A stretch of DNA of 18,391 bases, taken from Prevotella sp. CAG:732 (GTDB lineage Bacteria > Bacteroidota > Bacteroidia > Bacteroidales > Bacteroidaceae). The notes beneath the pieces are model-generated. The model was not told where the DNA came from. It ran no database searches and saw only the letters and a list, made by a program, of their open reading frames with translations. Below, in pieces: positions 1-7,194 of the stretch. Within the stretch, counting starts at the first letter, position 1; every line of letters begins with the position of its first letter. Made by a program: the position numbers and the translations under genes. The stretch lies in NCBI GenBank assembly GCA_000436035.1, contig FR893219.1, positions 1 to 18,391 of the forward strand, written 5' to 3'.

Positions 1-1203
1 CTTCAAGTGAGGCATAAAGGCTCCCATGTCGTCATTGATGAGCACATTCTTGGAATAAGCATACACGATGGCATCATATCTTTTCATGTCTTGCGCAGTA
101 TAATACCAGACGAGACTTTCCGAGAATCCTTGTCTTACTTCTTGATTTGGGAAACAGAGATGATACAATTTATCATTTTTTTCGTATCCCTTAATAGTTA
201 GATAGCCACTTTGGAAAAGGACAGGAATAGGATCAGTAAGCCTTTCCGTAGGTGTATCAAAACGTGATGCCTGTATCCACAGATCGTCCAGATTGGGCAT
301 ATCCAAATTCTTCTGCTGCATCAGTTCTATCAAGAACGTAGGCGTGCCAGATGTAAACCAATAGCTATTAAACTCCTTATCGTCCAAGGCATTGATAATA
401 CTATAAGGATTGAAGATATCCTCGCTATTGATACTGAAATGGTAGCCATCATAATGCTGCCCGAGTTGCTGCAAGGTCTCCTCATAAGTGAGTCCATTAT
501 GCTCAGCCATCTCCTCGATACCCTCACGGAAATATTGAGTCAATTCACTCTTGGTAATACCACAACAGCTACTGTATTCATCTTTCAACGTGAGAATCTT
601 GAGATTGTTCAACTCGCTAAAGATGCTGAGTTGACTAAACTTGGAGATACCTGTGATGAAAACAAAGCGAATGTTTCCCTCTTGCTGCTTCAAGGGGCTG
701 AAAAAATCTCGCATGATGTTGCGGATGGTCTTCTGCAACTCTTCGTCACTGATAGAATCATGCATCGGAGCATCATATTCATCGATGAGAACAACAACTT
801 GCTTACCTGTCTGAGCCTTGGCAGCCAGCAAGATGTTCCTAAAGCGAGCACCAAAGCCTTCACGCCCAAATTCTGGAACTTCTATTCCATATTTCTGCTC
901 TTCAACTTTAAGGATATTGTCTAATATAATTTTAGCATTCTCCAAACTATAATACTTACCGCAGCTCAGATCCAAGTGGATGACAGGATATGCCGTCCAC
1001 TCCTTCTCCATCTGTTCGATGGCAAGTCCCCTGAACAGTTCTTTCTTACCTTCAAAGTAGGCCTTGAGAGTAGATACAAACAAGGATTTTCCGAATCGAC
1101 GCGGGCGACTCAGAAAATGAAACTTGGCATAATGAGCCAACTGATAGACGATAGCCGTCTTGTCAGCATAGAAGTAATTCCCCTCCAGAAGTTCCTGCCA
1201 TGC
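1..1203 (-). pseudogene. AAA-ATPase-like / PD-(D/E)XK nuclease-family protein (DUF1703 type), 5' end lost, 3' end beyond window
   Basis: The minus strand reads without a stop for 401 codons from 1203 to the window edge. Visible in order are the family's DKTAIVY block just before the ATPase, a Walker A-like SRPRRFGKSLFVSTLK (about 1090-1050), Walker B VVVLIDEYDAPM (about 800-760), FVFITGISKFSQLS (about 665-620), the HYDGYHF block (about 455) and FNPYSIINAL, leading into the C-terminal nuclease-like domain. The family is AAA-ATPase_like plus PDDEXK_9. These proteins are common in Bacteroidota and their role is unproven. Members normally start with a short MKYPIGIQSF-like leader. Here that leader is missing: an in-frame TGA (1204-1206) sits two codons before WQELLEGNYF, and the sequence upstream is palindrome-rich. 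The first in-frame ATG (1011) lies after Walker A, so functional translation is unlikely. Family assignment is firm; pseudogene status is inferred. Confidence 0.8.
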
Positions 1204-1317
1204 TCACCAAGCGATCCCTCGGGGATCACGTGATGGGGAATCGGTGAACATGAGACGAGCAACCGTTGCTCACGAGGCGGGCAACAAGTGCCCAAACTAA
1301 GGACTACAATTTGGGCA
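1204..1317. repeat. Cluster of short palindromes replacing the 5' end of the ATPase gene
   Basis: Four self-complementary elements lie in 114 bp: GATCCC-tcg-GGGATC (1213-1227), ATCACGTGAT (1225-1234), GAGCAA-ccg-TTGCTC (1257-1271), and TGCCCAAA with TTTGGGCA (1289-1317, 13-nt loop). No coding frame is convincing. The stretch takes the place where the start codon of the neighbouring ATPase should be. The last hairpin could act as a terminator, but it has no T-run. The origin of the cluster is unknown. Confidence 0.5.
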
Positions 1318-1383
1318 TATTCTGTTATGTCAATTAGTCTGTTCTACAAGAATAACCTTTAACCAGATATTCCATCATAAATA

Positions 1384-1421
1384 AATGAGACTTCCCTGCA
1401 TCAAAACAGAGAAGTCTCATT
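1384..1421. terminator. Hairpin terminator, probably bidirectional, downstream of nhaD
   Basis: AATGAGACTTC (1384-1394) pairs perfectly with GAAGTCTCATT (1411-1421) across a 16-nt loop. TCTTTTTATC follows on the plus side and TTATTTATG on the minus side. It lies 130 bp past the nhaD stop. No other gene is seen in 1318-1553. Confidence 0.6.
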
Positions 1422-1553
1422 CTTTTTATCTTATTATCTATCAAGTCTTTAAGCCGATATTTTCAACAGGAAATGAGACTTTGAGACTTTTCTTTCAAAA
1501 ACTTTTCCACGTAAGCGAAAACTATTGTCCCTTTCAACGGAAATGCTTATCCA

Positions 1554-2924
1554 TTAGATAGCATAAAGGAAGGTGCGGATGAACCAATAGCAAACGATAC
1601 CTGCCAGATAACCTACGAAAGCAATCCAAGAGATGTGCTTCATATACCAACCGAAGGTAATCTTCTCCAAGCCCATTACAACCACACCTGCGGCACTACC
1701 GATGATGAGCATCGAACCACCGACACCGGCACAATATGCCAACAACTGCCAGAAGATACCATCCACAGCCATGTCGCCCGTAGGAGCCACAGGATACATA
1801 CCCATGCAACCTGCTACCAATGGCACATTATCCACGATGCTGGAAAGCACACCGATGATACCAGTAACCAGGTAGTGGTTGCCATCGAACACCTCATTCA
1901 AGCCCTGTCCGAGAGCTGTCAACACGCCTACCTCAGCCAAGCAAGATACTGCCATCAAGATACCGAGGAAGAAGAGAATCGTACTCATATCCACACGAGA
2001 GAGCAACTTGGTTACTCGCTTCTGAGTGCCCTCCATATCCTGTCCACGATGCAAGCCACGATAGAACACCTCAGTGGCAGTCCACAACACGCCGAGCACC
2101 AAGAGGATGCCAACAAATGGAGGCAAGTGGGTGATGCTCTTGAAGATAGGAACGAAAATCAAACCGCCCACACCCAGCCAGAACACAGCCTTGCGCTGAC
2201 CTTCGGTGAAGTCGCTCACTGCTGCCTCCTTGGATGCTGAAACCTCAGGCATCACCAGCTCTCCCTTGAGCATGGTCTGAAGAATGAGCGCAGGAATCAC
2301 CATGGAGACGATAGATGGGATGAGGATTTCGGCGATAACGCCAGCAGCAGTAATCAATCCCTTGTTCCAAAGCATGATGGTGGTTACGTCACCAATTGGC
2401 GAGAAGGCACCACCAGAGTTGGCTGCGATGATGACGAGCGAGGCATAGACCATGCGATCCTTGTGATCGGTGACGAGTTTGCGCAAAATCATAATCATCA
2501 CGATACTCGTGGTCAAGTTGTCGAGGATGGCTGAGAGAATGAACGTCAGGAAGGCAATGCGCCAAAGGAGTGCCTTCTTCGACTTGGTCTTCATCACCTT
2601 GCGAACCCAGTTGAAACCACCATTCTGATCCACGATTTCCACGATGGTCATTGCTCCCATCAAGAAGAAGAGCGTGGTGGCGGTATCACCGAGATGTTCC
2701 TGGATGATGGAAGTCACCTTCTCTATCATACCTTCCGCACCACCGGTATAATCAGGGTGCATGAGTTGGAGATACTGCATTGGATCCACCATGTAGAGGG
2801 TCCAACAGCCCACGAGCATCAACAAGGCGATAGCTGCCTTGTTTACCTTGGTCAAGCTTTCGGTAGCTATGAGTGCATAGCCGAGCACGAAAACGACGAT
2901 AATCGAAATTGTTAGTGTAGCCAT
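1554..2924 (-). CDS. nhaD: Na+/H+ antiporter NhaD
   Basis: This is a 456-residue polytopic inner-membrane protein of the NhaD branch of the ion-transporter superfamily. It exchanges cytoplasmic Na+ (and Li+) for protons. Diagnostic blocks are DNLTTS at residues 135-140, ANSGGAFSPIGDVTT at 168-182, and a second inverted-repeat counterpart SSIVDNVPLVAG in the C-terminal half. Hydrophobic segments run throughout and the length is usual for NhaD. The frame stays open upstream to 3065, but the start at 2924 (MATLTIS) is preferred: a -7 box at 2953-2960 places the transcript start near 2947, so the upstream extension would not be transcribed. It appears monocistronic and is the only intact gene in the first 7 kb. 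Confidence 0.93.
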   Translation of the reverse strand: MATLTISIIVVFVLGYALIATESLTKVNKAAIALLMLVGCWTLYMVDPMQYLQLMHPDYTGGAEGMIEKVTSIIQEHLGDTATTLFFLMGAMTIVEIVDQNGGFNWVRKVMKTKSKKALLWRIAFLTFILSAILDNLTTSIVMIMILRKLVTDHKDRMVYASLVIIAANSGGAFSPIGDVTTIMLWNKGLITAAGVIAEILIPSIVSMVIPALILQTMLKGELVMPEVSASKEAAVSDFTEGQRKAVFWLGVGGLIFVPIFKSITHLPPFVGILLVLGVLWTATEVFYRGLHRGQDMEGTQKRVTKLLSRVDMSTILFFLGILMAVSCLAEVGVLTALGQGLNEVFDGNHYLVTGIIGVLSSIVDNVPLVAGCMGMYPVAPTGDMAVDGIFWQLLAYCAGVGGSMLIIGSAAGVVVMGLEKITFGWYMKHISWIAFVGYLAGIVCYWFIRTFLYAI

Positions 2925-2952
2925 TACTTTTTTTATTATTAGAATTTGGGGG

Positions 2953-2960
2953 CAAAGGTA
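2953..2960 (-). promoter_or_regulatory. Bacteroidota -7 box (TACCTTTG) for nhaD
   Basis: TACCTTTG matches TAnnTTTG and lies 29 bp upstream of the ATG at 2924. No clear TTTG lies 19-21 bp further upstream. It decides the nhaD start. Confidence 0.65.
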
Positions 2961-3069
2961 CAAAAAGAAAATCAATATCCATCCTTTTCGTCCATGATAT
3001 TTCAATGCAATCGTTTTCATTTTACCATTTGAAAGATTTCGCAGTGGATAAAGTTTCCTTTTCATGGGT

Positions 3070-4160
3070 TCATTGCGCCCATATTGGCAACACCTCTATT
3101 CTGATTCCCTCTCGTTCTATCGTTTGTTGCTGACAGAATGTGATGATTTTGCATTGCTTACAATTTGTTATGGTAGATGCAGCCAAAAGTCCTCCAACCT
3201 CTCGTTCCATATTCTCCTCATTCAAAGTCCAGCAAACTTGCACCAATTCCGATACTCGTTCACCTCGCTGTACCACGAAGTCACATTCTTTCTGCTCATA
3301 GAAATAAGAAATTTGGCCTTCCTCACCCAAACTCCGCTCCAAATTGAGATATACGATGTTTTCGAGAGCCTTGCCTGCATCCTCACTCTCAGGCAGAAGC
3401 ACGGCATTGCGCAAGGCGATGTCAGCCATATAATACTTGGCTGGCGAACTGCTTTGCTTCACCATCGACTTGGTATATCGCTGCACCTTGCGAAACAAGA
3501 AGATGTTGCAAGCATAGTCGAGCCAAAGATAAAGAGAATCCTTGGCCACCTTCAACCCTTGCGACTTCAAGTCATTAAAGATATTGTTGACACTCGTAGG
3601 TTTCGTGAGGTTATTCATCATTCGCTTCAAGAAGTACCTCACTACGGAGACGGAAGCCCCAATATGATAATGCTCTATCATATCACGGAAAAGCATCGTG
3701 CTGAAATAAGACTGGAGAATCTTCACCTTTTCCGATTTCGTTTGGGCACGAACCACCTCTGGGAACCCTCCTTCATCGCAATAATCACGAAAGGCAAAGG
3801 TCATCATCGCCTTACCTTCCTCACTATACTTATCAGCCTCGATTCCCTTGAAACTAAGATACTCCTCAAAACTCAAAGGATACTCTCGATATTCATCTGG
3901 CCATCCACGCAAAGCTGAAGCTATTTCCTCGGAAAGCATCTTGGCTGTGCTACCTGTAATAAAGATATGCTTACAATAATTCTTATACACCCTCAGCACA
4001 AAGAGTTCCCAACCAGATACCAACTGTATCTCGTCAAAAAACATATACACATCTTGGAGGGAAGTAGTAGGATACATCTCTCGATAAGCTTGAAGGAGTT
4101 CATCGAAGTTATCTGGAGCCATGGAGAGAAGATGGATTGAAATGTACTGCGTAGTTCCAT
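3070..4160 (-). pseudogene. AAA-family ATPase with DUF4143 domain, Walker A region deleted
   Basis: A long frame on the minus strand holds an AAA_14/DUF4143 ATPase. It has Walker B VYMFFDEIQ, sensor-like HIFITGSTAKMLSEE, RGWPDEYREYPLSFEEYL, a winged-helix-like middle, and a C-terminal nuclease-like block ECDFVVQRG followed by LVQVCW. The usual N-terminal Walker A (GxRxxGKT) is absent. The likely original start is at 4160 (MELRSTFQSIFS, just downstream of a good promoter), but that frame drifts out of register near 4125 and stops at 3993. The ATPase frame is entered around FDELLQAYREMYP. The simplest reading is a deletion of roughly 100 or more bp that removed Walker A and shifted the frame. 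ATG 4122 could in principle start a 350-residue protein without a P-loop. Family members are often linked to mobile or defence-like islands; the function is unknown. Confidence 0.75.
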
Positions 4161-4217
4161 ATCGTCTTTTTTTAATGTATAGTTTAATAATGTAGCATGA
4201 ATATGCGATTTTGACCG

Positions 4218-4225
4218 CAAAGTTA
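4218..4225 (-). promoter_or_regulatory. -7 box (TAACTTTG) for the DUF4143 ATPase
   Basis: TAACTTTG matches TAnnTTTG and lies about 60 bp upstream of ATG 4160. The region where the -33 element should be (about 4245-4250) falls inside the first 20-bp palindrome of the adjacent array, which suggests regulated access. Confidence 0.6.
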
Positions 4226-4230
4226 CAAAC

Positions 4231-4316
4231 TTTCCTTCTAAAAAGGAAAGAAATCTCCAATTATTTCCTTCCAAAAAGGAAAGATATACTAAAATGTTTC
4301 CTTTTCAGAAGGAAAG
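4231..4316. repeat. Three 20-bp palindromes at exact 33-bp spacing (operator-like array)
   Basis: Copies start at 4231, 4264 and 4297. Each has the form TTTCCTT-n6-AAGGAAAG: TTTCCTTCTAAAAAGGAAAG, TTTCCTTCCAAAAAGGAAAG and TTTCCTTTTCAGAAGGAAAG. The arms are conserved while the centres and the 13-bp linkers vary, as expected for protein-binding sites. The array overlaps the -33 region of the DUF4143 promoter. A 33-bp step is close to three helical turns, so a bound dimer would sit on nearly the same face each time. Confidence 0.75.
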
Positions 4317-4336
4317 ACACCTCAAAGCAATGACTC

Positions 4337-4550
4337 ATGGGGGCAGAATCTGTTGTAAAAACCGACCTTGTATATCGTATGGTCAAGAAATACAAAAATC
4401 AATAAGCCCGCAAGCGCTGCTCTCAAACAGATTGATGACCAAGGCTATATGATTCCATATTCGGCTGACGGCAGAAAGCTATATAAAATAGGTGTAAGCT
4501 TTAGTACGAAGACCAGGACGGTTGAGGATTGGGATTACAATATAGGGTAG
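4337..4550 (+). pseudogene. C-terminal remnant of a PD-(D/E)XK (PDDEXK_9) AAA-ATPase-family protein
   Basis: The plus strand encodes the typical C-terminus of a DUF1703-type protein: NKPASAALKQIDDQGY, IPYSADGRKLYKIGVSFS, then TRTVEDW and a TAG stop at 4548-4550. The preceding strand-like segment appears in another frame as SVVKTDLVYRMVKKYKN and ends in a TAA near 4405, so a frameshift separates the two parts. Where the family usually has E-x-K (YxxEFK), this copy reads MVK, so the catalytic glutamate seems lost. Only about 65 residues of an expected 500 or more remain. It points toward the other ATPase wreck at 4641-5442. Confidence 0.65.
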
Positions 4551-4577
4551 GTTTCAAATGAGAAACCTACCCTATAT
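4540..4577. terminator. Strong 16-bp hairpin between two convergent ATPase remnants
   Basis: ATATAGGGTAGGTTTC (4540-4555) pairs perfectly with GAAACCTACCCTATAT (4562-4577) around a 6-nt loop (AAATGA). It overlaps the stop codon of the plus-strand remnant and lies 63 bp past the end of the minus-strand remnant. A bidirectional terminator is likely, although the T-tract is weak on both sides. Confidence 0.7.
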
Positions 4578-4640
4578 GTAATCTTTAGATATATTTCCAG
4601 CTTTTCTCCATATAAATCTAATAAGTATGATATTAAATAT

Positions 4641-5442
4641 TCAGAAGCAATAATCTCGAATATCCAACTTTTGGAATGTATTTAGCAAGCTATATGGATT
4701 GAACACTCCTTGCATCAAATCAGAAAAAAGATAACCATCATATTGCTTCTTGAGCATAGCTATCATCCCATCTTTGGAACAGCGATAATGTTTCGCCATC
4801 TCATCTATCGGTTCTGCAAAATACTTCAGCATCTCATCTACCGTAATACCACACAGAGCCTCATATTTAGGAGACATACTGATGTCGCTTGATTGATTAA
4901 AGTCACAGAACACACTGACTTGGGAGAACTTGGTGACACCTATGAGCAATACAAACTGCAAATGCTCGTCCGCTACCTTGAAGGTAGAGAAGAAAGCACG
5001 GAGCAGATTGCGATTATACTCCTCGTAAGAGATTTCGCATCCCTCATGATTGATGGTATTCTTCAAGTCCTGAAGTCTGTGATATTAGGCTTTCGCACAA
5101 CCTTATATTCTTCTTCCCATTCAGAGAGATAAGTATCCAATACCTGGTCAAGAGCATTGGCATTAGCGTATGTACCAATGCCAAAGTCGAGATGGAATAC
5201 AGGGTATGTTTTCCAATCTTTCTCCAATTCCTCGATGGCAAGTCCTTTGAAAAGTTCTTTCTTGCCCAAATAATAGCTCTTCAGGGTAGAGATAAGAAGG
5301 CTCTTTCCGAAACGACGTGGTCGTCCCAGAAAATAGACACACCCCTCATGGGTAAGAGAATATATCAAGTCTGTCTTATCGACATAGACATACCCTTCTC
5401 ACGGAGTTTCTCAAAAGACTGTATTCCTATCGGATATTTCAT
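4641..5442 (-). pseudogene. AAA-ATPase-like / PD-(D/E)XK family protein, multiply disrupted
   Basis: The gene begins with a canonical leader, MKYPIGIQSFEKLRE, at ATG 5442. A one-base loss near 5395 then shifts the frame, and the next frame carries GYVYVDKTDLIYSL and Walker A GRPRRFGKSLLIST. That frame ends at a TGA after PNITDFRT (about 5063). A third segment resumes with DLKNTINHEGCEISYEEYN and FVLLIGVTKFSQVSVF, AMLKKQYDGYLFSD, and FNPYSLLNTFQKLDIRDY. The block that normally holds Walker B (VVVLIDEYD) is missing between them. The C-terminus stops at 4641 where WF(A/T)SGTP should follow, so the nuclease domain is gone. At least three independent lesions are visible. The family is the same as at 1-1203. 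Confidence 0.8.
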
Positions 5443-5482
5443 TGTTTACTCCTTTATTTATTCCTATAATTGAATTTAAATG

Positions 5483-5512
5483 CAAAGCTAAGTTTTTTTC
5501 GTAATTCCCAAA
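5483..5512 (-). promoter_or_regulatory. Promoter of the ATPase pseudogene (TTTG-18-TAGCTTTG)
   Basis: The -7 box TAGCTTTG is at 5483-5490, with TTTG at 5509-5512, 18 bp upstream. It lies about 40 bp before ATG 5442. The promoter is preserved although the gene is dead. Confidence 0.55.
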
Positions 5513-5562
5513 GATTTCAACAACTTTTATAGATAAAGTTATCTAATGGAAATAAACAACAG

Positions 5563-5597
5563 AGGGCATAGCGCGATTATACTTTGCACCATGCCCT
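5563..5597 (-). terminator. Possible terminator after the FGE remnant
   Basis: AGGGCAT (5563-5569) pairs with ATGCCCT (5591-5597) over a 21-nt loop. On the minus strand it is followed by CTGTTGTTTATTTCC. An overlapping AACAGAGG/CCTCTGTT pair could compete. It lies 72 bp past the stop at 5669. Confidence 0.35.
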
Positions 5598-5668
5598 TTA
5601 CCTATTAGTAATCAATCTATCTAACCTCTGTTAGCCTGTCGCATATTGTTGTCTAGTATAGAGTATGA

Positions 5669-6022
5669 CTATTTGTCCGTCCTCACAACTCTGAAGCCGA
5701 CATTAGCATAACCTTGCGAGCCATTTCTCACGATGTCCGACTTCTCGCTTCGGCAATCATCACGGTCGGAATCCCAACTGCCACCTTTGATGACGTATAG
5801 TCCATTGGCATCAGTAGAAGAAGTCCACTCCCAGCTATTGCCCCAGAAATCTATACCGCCACAAGCACCTATAGCCTGGCTATAAGCATCTACTGCCGTC
5901 AAGCCCTGTTCCACATGTCCCGAGTTCATTGCCACATCCTTCGGCATGTGACCTGCTGCAAAGATCCATTCCTCATCGGTAGGAAGACGATAAGCGTGAG
6001 CATTATCTTGGGAAGAAAGCCA
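5669..6022 (-). pseudogene. Formylglycine-generating enzyme (SUMF1/FGE-sulfatase) family, C-terminal fragment
   Basis: About 117 codons remain. They begin at WLSSQDNAHAYRLPTDEEW, the highly conserved RLPTxxEW block of the SUMF1 fold, and continue through DFWGNSWEWTSS, YVIKGGSWDSD and GFRVVRTDK before the stop. This is the C-terminal half of an FGE-family domain. Family members oxidise a sulfatase cysteine or serve as binding domains; the role of this copy is unknown. The N-terminal half and any export signal are missing. The upstream edge coincides with the broken end of an ECF sigma gene in a different frame (6003-6452), so both were cut by one deletion. Translation could only begin at internal ATG 5947. 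Confidence 0.75.
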
Positions 6023-6452
6023 GTTGCTGTTTGGTGGGCAAGGAGAGAATCGCCTTCTGCAATTTCACCGCCTCCAAGTCGTTGTAATCGACATAGTTCT
6101 CTGCCTTCAGCCTGTTGGCCTCTGTCAGCACGTTCTCCAAGGAGAGTTGGTCGCTGTGCCTACGTTGTAAGATTCGCAAAGCCTCATTGGTTGCTATTCT
6201 ATAAATCCAGGCTGCCAACGAGCTTTTCTCTTGAAGTTGCTCCAGAGAATTCTTCCCCTTGAACTGGTCAAATGAGCGAAACACTCGGATGAATGTTTCC
6301 TGTACAGCATCTTGGGCATCGTCGTGAGAGACAACCAAGCGCCGAATGTGCCAATATACCACCTGTTTGTATTTCGTCATCAAGAGTCGGAATCCTCTTT
6401 CGCCATTTTCTTGCAAGGCTGAAACTATATCCGTATCTTGTAGTGTAACCAT
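6003..6452 (-). pseudogene. ECF-type RNA polymerase sigma factor, region 4 truncated
   Basis: It starts at ATG 6452 (MVTLQDTDIVSAL). Sigma region 2 is clear: FRLLMTKYKQVVYWHIRRLV, then SHDDAQDAVQETFIRVFRSF and SLAAWIYRIATNEALRILQRR. The linker runs to LQKAILSLPTKQQLAF, where region 4.1 should start. Instead the frame ends FPR-stop at 6003. The DNA-binding region 4 (about 50 residues) is gone and the sequence passes directly into the FGE fragment in another frame. Without region 4 it cannot recognise a -35 element. In this lineage an ECF sigma gene followed by an FGE-family gene is a plausible original operon. A hydrophobic frame starting at 6513 overlaps the beginning but resembles nothing known. 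Confidence 0.75.
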
Positions 6453-6616
6453 GAGATATGAAAAACATCGCTGCCACTACCATTGCTATTTTTATCTTTC
6501 CATTTACTTTCATAATTCTCTACATTTTTTATATTAAACCTCTAATTTGTTCTTTCACGCCGTCTTCATGAGCTCATTCTTATCGGACGTTCTATTTGGA
6601 AGACCCGGCGAAAATA

Positions 6617-6624
6617 CAAAAGTA
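6617..6624 (-). promoter_or_regulatory. -7 box (TACTTTTG) for the sigma-factor remnant
   Basis: TACTTTTG matches TAnnTTTG, 165 bp upstream of ATG 6452. No clear -33 TTTG is present. Confidence 0.45.
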
Positions 6625-6626
6625 AA

Positions 6627-6666
6627 ATTGGGAGCGACATTTTTTGAAAAAAATCTCACTCCCAAT
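6627..6666. repeat. Imperfect inverted repeat upstream of the sigma remnant
   Basis: ATTGGGAG (6627-6634) pairs with CTCCCAAT (6659-6666), and an inner ATTTTTT/AAAAAAT pair extends the stem with a few mismatches. It borders the -7 box at 6617-6624, so it may be an operator or a terminator stem left from a neighbouring gene. Confidence 0.45.
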
Positions 6667-6717
6667 TATAACACAAGCCACAACTCGCTTAAAATAAAGG
6701 TACATGCAATAAAATAT

Positions 6718-6783
6718 GAAGCTTACTTCATTGACATCAGAACCTTACTTCATCAGACATCGAACCTTACTTCATCGGGCGAT
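6718..6783. repeat. Three tandem 22-bp repeats abutting the MATE remnant
   Basis: Units start at 6718, 6740 and 6762, each 22 bp long. The shared core is GAACCTTACTTCATC (GAAGCTTACTTCATT in the first copy), and the tail GACATC is kept in the first two. A 22-bp step is not a multiple of three, so a coding repeat is unlikely. The array begins exactly where the MATE-like sequence ends. Confidence 0.65.
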
Positions 6784-7048
6784 ATTCAAGAGCGAAGGCA
6801 ACACATTGCACATCATCGCATACTTAGGCGAACCATCCAAGCAGATGACAAGATACCAAGAAAATAGGGGCTGCCACATTCACCGAAGCCAAGGCATCAC
6901 TGCCAACTCCCTTGCCCACGAAGATGCCATCCGCCAAATTGAGAATGGCAGAGAAAATCAATCCCATCAACGTTGGGATAAACAACTTCACAAACAAGAG
7001 AGGCACGTTCATCGTGCCGAAATCCAAAGCGTCTCTATTATCTTTCAT
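6772..7048 (-). pseudogene. MATE-family efflux transporter, remnant with internal deletion
   Basis: ATG 7048 begins MKDNRDALDFGTMNVPLL, followed by LFIPTLMGLIFSAILNLADG and VGSDALASVNVAAPIFLVS. This is the first membrane helix pair of a MATE drug/Na+ antiporter (family length about 450). Near 6865 the frame breaks. In another frame, from about 6840 to 6772, the sequence reads LDGSPKYAMMCNVLPSLLNIA, a block normally found well over 100 residues further on, and then stops. An internal deletion with a frameshift plus loss of the C-terminal half is therefore visible. The pseudogene runs from its own -7 box at 7055-7062 to the 22-bp array. Confidence 0.75.
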
Positions 7049-7054
7049 AGTGGA

Positions 7055-7062
7055 CAAAGGTA
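7055..7062 (-). promoter_or_regulatory. -7 box (TACCTTTG) for the MATE remnant
   Basis: TACCTTTG lies only 6 bp before ATG 7048. The transcript start would fall at or very near the ATG, so the mRNA would be leaderless or nearly so. Confidence 0.5.
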
Positions 7063-7147
7063 CGACTTTTTCATTGAATACTAATCTTCTATTCGTTAAC
7101 AAAATATAATAATAAAGTCGAATAGAGCTTTCGCTGATTATATTTCG

Positions 7148-7155
7148 TAAATTTG
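7148..7155 (+). promoter_or_regulatory. -7 box (TAAATTTG) for the GH3 gene
   Basis: TAAATTTG matches TAnnTTTG, 39 bp before ATG 7195. A weak TTTC sits at the -33 position (about 7129). An A/T-rich leader follows. Confidence 0.6.
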
Positions 7156-7194
7156 CAGCTAATTATTGAATTCACAATCTATTAACTATAACCC

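Noticed and set aside
1204..1317. Integron attC or transposon end
   Set aside because: No convincing core sites, terminal repeats, target duplication or transposase/integrase are visible nearby.
1635..2240. 201-codon plus-strand frame
   Set aside because: It is antisense to nhaD and histidine-rich from complemented hydrophobic codons; no motif.
2925..3065. N-terminal extension of NhaD to an upstream ATG
   Set aside because: The -7 box at 2953-2960 lies inside it, so it would not be transcribed. The shorter start gives the normal NhaD length.
3064..3918. 284-codon plus-strand frame
   Set aside because: It is antisense to the DUF4143 ATPase sequence, which has clear family motifs; this frame has none.
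6268..6513. Small hydrophobic frame starting MKVNGKIKIAMVVAAMFF
   Set aside because: It overlaps the sigma-factor start in another frame. After a signal-like start the rest is the sigma gene read out of frame.
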